A DNA stretch of 64,000 nt from CAIWHR01 sp963726765 (lineage in GTDB: Bacteria > Pseudomonadota > Gammaproteobacteria > Burkholderiales > Casimicrobiaceae): the NCBI GenBank assembly GCA_963726765.1, contig CAVSDH010000004.1, forward strand, positions 493,056-557,055, written 5' to 3'. Positions 8,326 through 17,478 of the stretch are shown here, piece by piece. Numbering within the stretch: position 1 is the first letter of the stretch; the number at the start of each line of letters is the position of its first letter. A program made the position numbers and the translations under genes. The notes below the pieces were generated by a model, which was not told the DNA's origin, did not search any database, and saw nothing but the letters and a program-made list of their open reading frames with translations.

Positions 8326-9522
8326 TCAGTTCCCGCTCCGCAAACCGCGGTACAGCGTGACGACGCACGCGCCGCCCAGCCCGAGATTGTGCTGCAATGC
8401 CACCCGCGCGCCGTGGACCTGCCGCGCGCCGGCCGCACCGCGCAGCTGCTGCGTCAGCTCGAAGCATTGAGCGAGGCCGGTGGCGCCCAACGGGTGTCCT
8501 TTCGACAGCAGGCCGCCCGACGGGTTGGTCACGTACCGACCGCCATAGGTATTGTCGCCGTCGGCGACGAATTTCGCGCCTCCGCCCTCGGGGCACAGGC
8601 CGAGCGCCTCGTAGCTGATCAATTCGTTCTGCGCAAAGCAGTCGTGCAACTCGACGACGTCGACGTCCTCGGGACCGATGCCCGCGGCCTCGTAGACCTG
8701 CTGCGCAGCCGCCTTCGCCATGCCGTAGCCGACGAGCTCCATCATGTCGTGCGCGGCGAACGTCTCGGGCCGGTCGGTCGTCATCGACTGCGCGGCGATC
8801 GACACGGTCGCGTCGAGCGAATTGCGCCGCGCGAAGTCCTCCGATACGAGCACGGCCGCCGCCGCGCCGCACGTCGGCGGGCACGCCATCAGTCGGGTCA
8901 TGATCCCCGGCATCAGCACGGGCGATGCCAGCACGTCGTCCACCGACACCTCCTTGCGAAGCAGGGCCAGGGGATTGTTCGCCGCGTGGCGGCTCGCCTT
9001 CGCGCGAATCTCCGCGAACGTCTCGAGCTTCGTTCCATATCTGCGCATGTGCGCCATGCCCGCGCCGCCGAAGTACCGAATCGCCAGCGGTATCTCCGGA
9101 TGACCGACGAGCGCGTCGGTCTCGCGGTCGAAGTCGTCGAAAGGCGTCGGCCGGTCGGTGAATTTCGCGGTGAGCGCGCCGGGCGCCATCTGCTCGAAGC
9201 CGACCGCCAGCGCGCAATCGACGGCGCCGCTGGCGACAGCCTGCCGGGCGAGGAACAGCGCCGTCGACCCGGTCGAGCAGTTGTTGTTGACGTTGATGAC
9301 CGGGATGCCGGTCATGCCGACGCGGTAGAGCGCCTTCTGCCCCGCGGTCGAGTCGCCGTAGACGTAGCCCGCGAAGGCCTGCTGCACGTCGCCGTAGGCG
9401 ACTCGCGCATCGGCAAGCGCTTCGTTCGCGGCGCGGGATGCCATCACGTCGTAGGTCTCGCTCGCCCCGGGCTTGGCGAACGGAATCATGCCGACGCCGG
9501 CGACGATGACGTTGCGAGTCAT
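8326..9522 (-). CDS. SCP2-type thiolase / lipid-transfer family acetyl-CoA acyltransferase
   Basis: Thiolase-fold enzyme of 398 residues starting at ATG 9520-9522 (MTRNVIVAGVGMIPFAKPG). The nucleophilic Cys is in NVNNNCSTGSTALFLARQAV, the His in DVVELHDCFAQNELI, and the C-terminal GGLLSKGHPLGATGLAQ loop is intact, so it looks catalytically competent, unlike the Cys-less retro-aldolase Ltp2 proteins. It is the first gene of the operon thiolase, FAS1-like, MaoC, acyl-CoA dehydrogenase, fadH. The combination suggests breakdown of a bulky or branched acyl chain, but the substrate is unknown. Confidence 0.88.
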   Translation of the reverse strand: MTRNVIVAGVGMIPFAKPGASETYDVMASRAANEALADARVAYGDVQQAFAGYVYGDSTAGQKALYRVGMTGIPVINVNNNCSTGSTALFLARQAVASGAVDCALAVGFEQMAPGALTAKFTDRPTPFDDFDRETDALVGHPEIPLAIRYFGGAGMAHMRRYGTKLETFAEIRAKASRHAANNPLALLRKEVSVDDVLASPVLMPGIMTRLMACPPTCGAAAAVLVSEDFARRNSLDATVSIAAQSMTTDRPETFAAHDMMELVGYGMAKAAAQQVYEAAGIGPEDVDVVELHDCFAQNELISYEALGLCPEGGGAKFVADGDNTYGGRYVTNPSGGLLSKGHPLGATGLAQCFELTQQLRGAAGARQVHGARVALQHNLGLGGACVVTLYRGLRSGN

Positions 9523-9613
9523 GACCTGCTGCGTACCGATGTGAAGCGCAATTGTATCGCGGCGGCGCTGGCGCCGTGCGATCCGGGCCAACGCGGGACG
9601 GCCAGGCGCCCTG

Positions 9614-9690
9614 CTATGTGCCGGTGACGGCGTACAGGTGCCACTCCTCCGGCACGCCCTTGAGCGCATTCATTTCGCATGCCTCGATAT
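9614..9690 (-). pseudogene. Possible C-terminal remnant of a class III nucleotidyl cyclase-type protein
   Basis: The minus strand reads EMNALKGVPEEWHLYAVTGT and a TAG stop at 9614-9616. An LKGVPxEWxLYAV ending is common at the extreme C-terminus of class III adenylate/guanylate cyclase domain proteins. Nothing upstream extends the homology, so if real it is a relic stranded between the thiolase and iol operons. The assignment rests on about fifteen residues only. Confidence 0.3.
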
Positions 9691-9734
9691 ATCCGGCGTC
9701 TTGGCGTAGCACGTCCGCGGAACCATTCCGGAGG

Positions 9735-10557
9735 CTACGCGGACTGCCGCGTTTGCGTCGACGCGATCATCCACTCGTGCGCCGGGTCGTTCCTGAAATG
9801 CCAGACGCGTTGCGGGCCGGCCATCACGTTGAGGTAGTACGACGTATAGCCATGCGGGACGACGACCGGATGATACCCGCGCGGAACCAGCACGACATCG
9901 CGGTCCTCGACGACCAGCGCCTCGTCGAGCGACCGGTCGTCGGTGTAGACGCGCTGGAACACGAATCCCTGGGGCGGGTCGAGGCGATGGTAGTACGTCT
10001 CCTCGAGCGAGCTTTCCTCGGGGATGGCCTCGGTGTCGTGCTTGTGCGGCGGATAGCTCGACGAGTTTCCCGGAGGCGTGATCACTTCGACGACGAGCAG
10101 CGCCTCCGCGGGAGCGTCCTGCGGCAGGATGTCGCGCACGTAGCGGGTGTTCGACCCCTGTCCGCGCACCATCCGGCGCATGGACGACGGCTCGATCAGG
10201 CGCGGTGCAACGCCTTTGGTCGCCGGCGCAAAGCACAGCGCGACCTCCGCTGCCGTTTCCGCGACGATCTCGAAATCGCGGCCCGGCGGCAGATAGATCG
10301 CGTGGGGCGCGACGTCCTCGAACGGCGACGCGCGCGTTCCGAGATTGCGCCATTCCATCTCGCCGCTGGTGACGCCTATCCGTGCCCGCGACGACGACGA
10401 TGCATAGCTCGCGCGTCGCGGTCGCGCCGGCGAATTTTTCACCGGGGACGAGACGCAGCGCCTCGAAGCCCACCCGGCGCCAGCCCGCCGATTCCGGCGT
10501 CACGCGCGCGATTTCCCGTCCGTCGCGCGCCGCCTTGACGATCAGGGGTGACGTCAT
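9735..10557 (-). CDS. iolB: 5-deoxy-glucuronate isomerase, one frame error
   Basis: Cupin isomerase converting 5-deoxy-D-glucuronate to 5-dehydro-2-deoxy-D-gluconate in inositol catabolism. The start MTSPLIVKAARDGREIARVT at 10557 overlaps the iolE stop (ATGA). N-terminal residues run to ELCIVVVAG, then the frame shifts by +1 near 10381-10390 and continues as RARIGVTSGEMEWRNLG to the TAG at 9735. With one base removed the product is 273 residues, the usual IolB length. The C-terminal cupin has SSYPPHKHD and LEETYYHRLDPPQGFVFQRV with the metal-binding His/Glu set. It is the last gene of iolC-D-E-B. Confidence 0.88.
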
Positions 10558-11496
10558 CTGCGCAGGCCCTTTCGCCCTTCCGCCGCCGCGACGCGAGCGA
10601 CGTCCGCGGGCTTTCCGTCGACCAGCGCCCGCAGCAGCCGGTACGCCATGTCGGCGTAGCGATAGGCGGGCGCGACCGCGGGATCCTGCTCGCCCTCGAC
10701 GACGAGCCAGCCCCGGTATCCCGCGTCCCTCAGGATGGCGACGACGCGCGCGAAATCGACGCCGCCTTCGCCCGGCGTGCTGAAGGCGCCGTTCATGACC
10801 GCCTGCAGAAAGCTCCAGCCGCGATTGCGCGCCATCCTGGCGACTTCCGGCCGGACGTCCTTGCAGTGGACGTGCACGACGCGTGCCACATGTTTTGCGA
10901 GCTCCGTGGGTGCGTCACCCCCTGCGAAGGTCGCGTGACCCGTGTCGTGGAGCAGCCCCACTTCCGGGCCCGTGATGTCGCATCAGCCGATCGACGTCGT
11001 CGGCCGTCTCCACGTACGCCCCCATGTGGTGATGATAGGCGATGCGCACGCCCCGCGAGGCCGTATGCCGCGCGAACGCCGTGATCCGCTCGCCATACGC
11101 CGACCATTCGGCGTCCGTCCGGAAACGCGGCCGGCGCGATAACGGCTCGGGGCGGCCCTGGATCGAGTCGGCGACCTCGCCATAGACCATGACCTTGGCG
11201 CCGTTGGCCGCCAGCAGCGCCAGGTGCGCCTCCACGGACGCGATCTCGTCGGCCACCGTGCCGCGCGCCAGGCGGCCCGAATACCAGCCGGATACGCACG
11301 CGAGTCCGTGCCGGGCGAGTACCGCACGCAATGCATCCGGCGTCCGCGGAAACTTGTTGCCGAGCTCGAAGCCCTCGTACCCGATCGCCTTGCCTTCGGT
11401 CAGCGCGGTCTCGAGCGATGTCTCTCCGCCCAGCGACGGAAGATCGTCGTTGGTCCACGAGATCGGGTTGATGCCGATGCGCGCCGCGAACGCCAT
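10554..11496 (-). CDS. iolE: Inosose dehydratase, one frame error
   Basis: TIM-barrel dehydratase acting on scyllo-inosose. It starts MAFAARIGINPISWTNDDLP at ATG 11494-11496, overlapping the iolD stop by four bases. Metal-site motifs are visible in order: YHHHMGAYVET, LLHDTGHATFAGGD, VVHVHCKDVRPEVAR and LVVEGEQDP. The reading frame breaks between DDVDRLM and DITGPEVGLLHDTGH at about 10980; removing one base yields 313 residues, close to family length. The intact catalytic motifs on both sides argue for a sequence error or very recent lesion rather than decay. Confidence 0.88.
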
Positions 11497-13357
11497 CACG
11501 GCCTCTGCGCCTTCTTGGCCTCGTCGTACGCCGCGCGCGCGGCGCGCACCTTCGCGGACGCCGAAACCTCCGGCACGCCGACCTCCCACCACCAGCCGCC
11601 TTCGTTGGTCGCGCGCAGCGGATCCGTGTCGATCACGACGACCGACGTTCGGTCGGCCGCTCGCGCTCTTGCCAGCGCGGCCTCGAGTTCGCCGATCGAG
11701 CCGACATGCTCGGCGAGGGCACCCAGCGATCGCGCATGGGCGGCGAAATCGATGGCCGGGGCGCCGGTGCCCGTTTGCACGCAGTCGGCGAGCAGGTTGT
11801 TGAAGCCTTCGCCGCCGCAGGCCTGCTGCAGCCGGTGGATGCAGCCGAAACCCCGATTATCCAGCACGACGATGACGAGTTTCGTGCCCATCATCACCGA
11901 CGTCGCGATTTCGGAATTGAGCATCAGATAGCTGCCGTCGCCGACCATCACGACGACCTCGCGTTCCGGTCGTGCCATCTTGACGCCGATGCCGCCGGCG
12001 ATTTCGTAGCCCATGCACGAATAGCCGTATTCGACGTGATAGGCCCCGGGCCGGGCTGCCCGCCAGAGCTTGTGCAGCTCGCCGGGGAGCGTCCCGGACG
12101 CACCGACGACGATGTCGTCCGCGTCCGAGCCCGGATGGCGCTGCACCGCGCCGATGACCTCGCCTTCGTACGGCAACGCGGGTGGCTCAACAGTGCGCAC
12201 GTCGACGATGCGAGAAACGACATCGCGCCATGCCTGCGCCTCGCGCTGCGCCCGCGCTGTCCATGCCGTGTCGGTCTTCCATCCGGACAGGCGCGCGGCG
12301 AGCAATTCCAGCGTCGCCGCCGCATCTCCGGTGACAGGCGTCGCGCGCCACTTGGTCGAATCGAATGCGCTGGCGTTGATCTGCGACCAGTCGTGCCTGC
12401 GGGAACAGCGAGTGCGATCCTGTCGTGAAGTCCTGCAGGCGGGTGCCGATCGCAAGCACGACATCCGCGTCGTGTGCGAGCGCATTGGCCGCCGTGCCTC
12501 CGGTGACGCCGATCGCACCGGCCTGAAGCGGATGATTCCAAGGCAGGGCACCCTTCCCCGCCTGTGTTTCCGCCACGGGCACGCCATGGGCCTCGACAAA
12601 GCTCCTCAGCGCTTCGGGACCGCCCACGCTGTAGAGAACGCCGCCGCCGCAGACGATGACGGGGCGTTTCGCCGCACGGAGCAGCTCCGCCGCGACGCCG
12701 ATTTCGGTGTCGTTCGCGGGTACCGCGCGAACATGAAGGACGCTCGGTGCGAAAAACGCCTCGGGATAGTCGCAAGCGGCGGCCTGCACGTCCTGCGGCA
12801 ACGCGAGCGTCACCGGCCCGCACCGCGCCGGATCGGTGAGCACCGCCATCGCCCGCGGTAGCGCGTCTTGCAGCTGGGCCGGATGCACGATGCGATCGAA
12901 GTACCGCGACACCGGCCGGAAGCAGTCGTTGGCCGATGTTCGGCCATCCTCGAAATCCTCGACTTGCTGGAGCACGGGATCCGGCGCGCGCGAGACGAAG
13001 ATGTCCCCCGGCAGGAAGAGCACCGGCAGCCGGTTGACGTGCGCGGTCGCCGCCGCCGTGACCAGATTCGTGGCGCCCGGACCCGATCGACGTCGTGCAC
13101 GCCATCATCCGCCGCCGGAAATGCGCCTTCGCATACGCAATCGCCGCGTGCGCCATCGCCTGCTCGTTGTGCGCACGGTACGTCGGCAGCGTGGCACGAT
13201 GCCCGTAAAGCGCCTCGCCGAGTCCGGCGACGTTTCCGTGGCCGAAGATCGCCCACACGCCGGCGAAGAGCGGGACCTCGCGCCCATCGTCGATCGTGCG
13301 CTGTGCGGCCAGATAACGGACCAGCGCCTGCGCCATCGTCAGCCGGATCATCGTCAT
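11496..13357 (-). CDS. iolD: 3D-trihydroxycyclohexane-1,2-dione hydrolase, two frame errors
   Basis: Thiamin-diphosphate enzyme that opens the inositol ring. The N-terminal Pyr domain (MTMIRLTMAQALVRYLAAQR, RAHNEQAMAHAAIAYAKAHF with the activating Glu) ends in CTTSIG. An extra base at about 13081 then separates it from PGATNLVTAAATAHVNRLPV. The middle domain runs to FTTGSHSLFPQARLV, where a second extra base at about 12384 precedes QINASAFDSTKWRATPV. The PP domain carries the ThDP motif MVGDGSYLMLNSEIATSVMM. With both bases removed it is 619 residues, the usual size. It is coupled to iolE downstream. Confidence 0.9.
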
Positions 13358-15295
13358 CACGTTACTCCATGCGCGCGCCGCGCGCCACGCGTCGATCAGC
13401 ATCTCGAAGTTCGTGCGCACGGCCGCGACGAGCCCGGTGTCGTCGATCGAATCGGCGAGCCACGCGCGTGCCGGCTCGCCGAATATCGTGCGGCCGACGG
13501 CAAAACCGCGACAGGTGCGACTGCCCGCGGCGGCGGCGAATCCGCGTGCCAATTCGTCGACGGGCGCATTGAGACCGAGGAGCACGACGCCGCGACAGTA
13601 CGGATCGCGTTCCGCGATCAGCGCATCGAGCGCAGGCCATTCGTCCCTTGACGGCGGCGGAAGCTTCCACCACTCCGGGTAGATGCCGAGGTTGTAGAGC
13701 CGCTTCACCGAACGCAGCACGACGTCCGGATCGCGCGGCAAGTGCTTCGGCGGCACGATTTCGATCAGCAACTCGTGGCCGCTCGCCTGCACGGCGTCGT
13801 ACAGAGCGCGCACCTGCGCCTCGTTCTCGAGTCGGTTGACGACGTCGTCGTCGGGGTGCAGCGGCACGAGGCACTTGACCACATGTTCGACCGGCCACGC
13901 GATGAGCGCGGTCCCGATCGATCGGCCATGCTCGAAGACGACCGGATTCGAACCGGGCCATTCGACCGGCCGGCCGATCCACCAGCCCCGCCCCGTCGCC
14001 GCGTTGAGCGCGTCCTGCCCATAGCGGTCGTCGCACAGGAGCCCGATGCGGCCCGCCAGTCCGCGCGCCTCCTCGGTCTCGGCGACGGCCCGCACGAAGA
14101 GCTGCTTCAGCTTCGGCAGCCGGCGCTCGTCTGCACCGGCAGCGCGCGTCATTTCGAAAAACGGGTCGCGGTGGTCGAATGCAAAGACGAAAAGCTCAGG
14201 TCGCGGCGTGCGCGGGGCGGTCACCCGATGGAGGCGTGTGAGCTCGACGTCCTTGTCGGGTTGCGGGATTCGCGCGGCGTTCGCGATGAAATGGTCGAGC
14301 TCGATCCGCGTGGGCATGGCCGGCGCGCATCCGTGCCGCGAAACGACGAGCGCGCCGCACGCGTTGGCGTAACGGCAGCACGCGTCGTAATCCTCGCCGC
14401 GCAGCCATCCGGACAGGAACCCGGCGCTGAAGGCGTCGCCCGCGCCCAGCACGTTCAGCACCTCGACGCGCACGCCGCGACCGTTGAAGGCGTCGTCGAG
14501 CGATGCGGGAATGGCGCCGTCGATCACGGCGCAGCCCATCGGGCCACGCTTGACGACGAACGTGGCCGCCGTGACGCGCCGCGCCGCCTTCAGCGCAGCG
14601 ACGATGTCGGTGCTGCCGCCCGCGATCGCGAACTCCTCCTCGGTGCCGATCACGAGGTCGAATGCCGGCAGCATCGCCTGCAGGTGGGCGGTCACCGTGT
14701 CACTCGCGACGAAGCGCGTCTCGCCGTCGCCGCGCTTGGTCAACCCCCAGAGCACGGGGCGGTAGTCGATGTCGAGGACGGTGCGAACGTCGTTCGCCCG
14801 TGCTCGCTCGAGTGCCAGGCTGCTGACGCGATGCACGTGCGGCGTCGAGAAGTGGGTGCCGGTGATGAGCAGCGCCTTCGATTGGGCCAGGAAATCGGCG
14901 GCGACGTCGTCGTCGGTGACCGCCATGTCGGCGCAGTTCTCGCGATAGAAGATCAGCGGAAACGTGTCGCGGTCCTTGATCCCCAGCACCACGCACGCGG
15001 TCAGCCGGGTCGGATCGACGCTGACGTGCGAGACGTCGCAGCCTTCGCGAGCGAGCGTCTCGACGAGAAAGCGGCCCATCGCGTCGTCGCCCACGCGCGC
15101 GGCCATCGCCGCGTCGAGACCGAGCCGCGCGCAGCCGAACGCCGTGTTGGCAGACGAGCCGCCGAGGTATTTGGAGAAGCTCGCGACGTCCTCGAGCCGC
15201 GCACCGATCTGCTGTGCGTAGAAATCAACCGCAAAGCGGCCGAGGCAGACGATGTCGAAACGGCGCCCGGCTGCGAAATGGGTGTTGTTCTTCAT
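13357..15295 (-). CDS. iolC: 5-dehydro-2-deoxygluconokinase fused to DUF2090 aldolase-like domain
   Basis: Bifunctional inositol-pathway protein of about 645 residues. The N-terminal ~330 residues are a PfkB-family kinase: FDIVCLGRFAVDFYAQQIG at the start and the anion-hole motif EVLNVLGAGDAFSAGFLSGW. The C-terminal ~300 residues are a DUF2090 TIM-barrel seen fused to IolC in many proteobacteria (FVFAFDHRDPFFEM at its start). As given, the frame runs through into iolD with no stop. A one-base shift in the GCGCGC-rich end would produce a TGA at 13357-13359 overlapping the iolD ATG (TGATG). I prefer two separate genes; the exact stop is uncertain. The start at 15295 has no good ribosome site. 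Confidence 0.85.
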
Positions 15296-15389
15296 GGGAG
15301 GAAGCAGAGGCCGCGGTGCGAATCCGGCGGCGGTCGGGTTCCGGTAACATAGAACGACTTTCGAACCTGCGCAAGCCAGCGAGCCCCCC

Positions 15390-16383
15390 ATGATCGACGT
15401 TGCACTCTTCGGTGCCGGACGTATCGGCAGCATCCACGCCGGGAACCTGGCCAAGGAAGCCGGCGCCCGTCTCAAGTTCGTGGTCGATCCCAATGCGAAG
15501 GCCGCGCAGGCGCTGGCCCAGCGCCACGGCGCCGACGACTGCAACCGTCGCCGAGGTGTTCGACGACGCAAGCATCGGCGTCGTGTTGATCTGCTCGTCG
15601 ACCGACACCCACGCGGATCTCATCCTGGCCGCCGCCGCCGCGGGCAAGCAGATCTTTTGCGAAAAGCCGGTCGATCTCGATCTCGCGCGCGCCCGCGCGT
15701 GCGCCGAGGCCGTGAAGCGCGCGGGAGTCCATTGCCTCGTCGGTTTCCAGCGCCGCTACGACCCGACGTTCTCGGCGCTCAAGACGCGCATCGTCAAGGG
15801 CGAGATCGGAACCCCGGAGATGCTCGTCATCACGAGCCGCGATCCCGGAGCCCCGCCGATTCCCTACATTCGCAGCTCCGGCGGCATCTTCAAGGACATG
15901 CTGATCCACGATTTCGACATCTTCCGCTGGATACTCGACGACGAGGCCGACACCGTCCATGCCAACGGGTCGTGCCTCGTCGATCCGGCGATCGACGAAG
16001 CCGGCGACGCCGATTGCACGGCGGTGACCCTGCGCACGAAGCGGGGCCGTCTTTGCCAGATCAACACGAGCCGGCGCGCCGCGTACGGCTACGATCAGCG
16101 GTTCGAGGTGCTGGGCAGCGAGGGCATGCTCCAGGCCGGCAATCATGCGCCCACGGAGGTCGTCGCCAGCACGGCGAGCGCCGTCAGCCGCGACCTGCCC
16201 GAGCATTTCTTTCTCGAGCGCTACCGGGCCGCTTACGCGAACGAAATGGCGCATTTCTTCGCCGTGCTTGCGGGCCGCGACAAGCTGCGCACGACGATCG
16301 ACGACGGCGTGAAGGCACTCGAACTCGCGGATGCCGCGACGACCTCGTGGAAGGAAGGCCGGATCGTCAAGCTGGGGCAATGA
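15390..16383 (+). CDS. iolG: Inositol 2-dehydrogenase (Gfo/Idh/MocA), one frame error
   Basis: NAD-dependent dehydrogenase oxidising myo-inositol to inosose, transcribed divergently from iolC with a 94-bp shared promoter region. The Rossmann start VALFGAGRIGSIHAGNLAKE is in one frame. After RHGADD the frame moves by +1 at about 15540 and continues ATVAEVFDDASIGVVLICSS. Later motifs are complete: the Lys in FCEKPVDLDLARA, the catalytic Asp-His element DMLIHDFDIFRWILD, and RRAAYGYDQRFEVLGSEGM. Repaired length is 330 residues, as expected for IolG. Confidence 0.88.
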
Positions 16384-16387
16384 CGAT

Positions 16388-17456
16388 TCAGAGGCGCAGC
16401 GGCGCGCCGTAGCCGGTCAGCTCCAGGTATCCCCGCCCGGACCCGCCGCGCGCGCCAGTGGCGCGAACGGCGCCTTCCCAATAGATCGTGCCGGTGCTTC
16501 CGCGCGAATCGAGCTCCTGATCGTCCATGAGCGGATCGAGCGAATACACGATGCCACCGGCCCGCACCGACATCGCGACGGGATAAACGGCGCCCGTCCG
16601 GGGCGAGCGCCACGTTCGGCGCGGCAGGAAAGCGACCTCGTCGGGCGCGAACGTGCGCACGCGCCCGTCCGCGCTGCGCAGCGTGCCGCCGGCCCAGAGC
16701 TCCGTACCCGCGCGGTCGCGCATCCGGAAGGCCATCAGCGCACCGCCGTCGGCGAGGTTGATCCCCGTCCAGTCCCAGCCCGCGGCCTCCGGCGCCATGA
16801 CATCGCTCGACCATTCGTGATCGAGCCACGCGCGACCGTTTACCGCGATCGTCTTGCCGTCGACTCCGATCGTTCCCGTGGCGGCGAGCTGCGGCCGGCT
16901 GTAGTAATGACTCGCCTGGTCAGCGCAGCGGTCCCTTCTGCGAGTAGCCGCCCTCGCCATTGGGAAGCACGGCATCGCCAGGCGCGAACGCAAGATCGAG
17001 CGTGAATCCGCGCGCCGCAACCCGTGCCCGATAGACGTCGTCGGCGAGCGAGAGCGACCAGTCGTCGATGAAGACGCGCGTCGTGGCGGCGGAAGCCTCG
17101 GCAAGACCGAAACCGGCGCGCGCCGCGCGCTGGTCGTGCCGGAGCTGCCTCGCTCGGGGATCGGCCAGCGCAGCGTGCGCAAAGAGGAGCTGCCGGGGAG
17201 CGAACGCACTCGTGCTGCCCTCTGCCACGCGCGGACGGTTGCGGAAGAAGGTGACCTGCACGCCGAAATCGTTCCCTGCGCCATCGTCGACCCAGCCGGT
17301 CACGTACCACCACTCCACGCGGAAATCGGGATGGCTCCCGTGGTCGCGCGGAAAGCGCAACGGGAGTCCGGGCACGACGGCCGGATAGTTGTCGTCGGCG
17401 AGCGCGCGCGGCGCGATGAGCGCGAGCGGTGCAGCCAGAAACGCCCGGCGCTTCAT
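16388..17456 (-). CDS. Exported CrtC/AttH-like lipocalin-domain protein, one frame error
   Basis: Secreted or periplasmic protein of the CrtC (carotenoid hydratase)/AttH lipocalin-like family. It starts MKRRAFLAAPLALIAPRALA, a signal peptide with cleavage after ALA. The family signature DFRVEWWYVTGWV is near residues 50-62; later NGRAWLDHEWSSD and MAFRMRDRAGTELWAGG are typical of the second barrel. The frame breaks between YSQKGPLR and DQASHYYSRPQLAATG (extra base at about 16922), giving 355 residues when repaired. It lies 22 bp from an FtsX-type permease and its ATPase, a recurrent three-gene set. Substrate is unknown. Confidence 0.82.
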
Positions 17457-17478
17457 CGCCGCGCTCCGTTCCGGCGCC

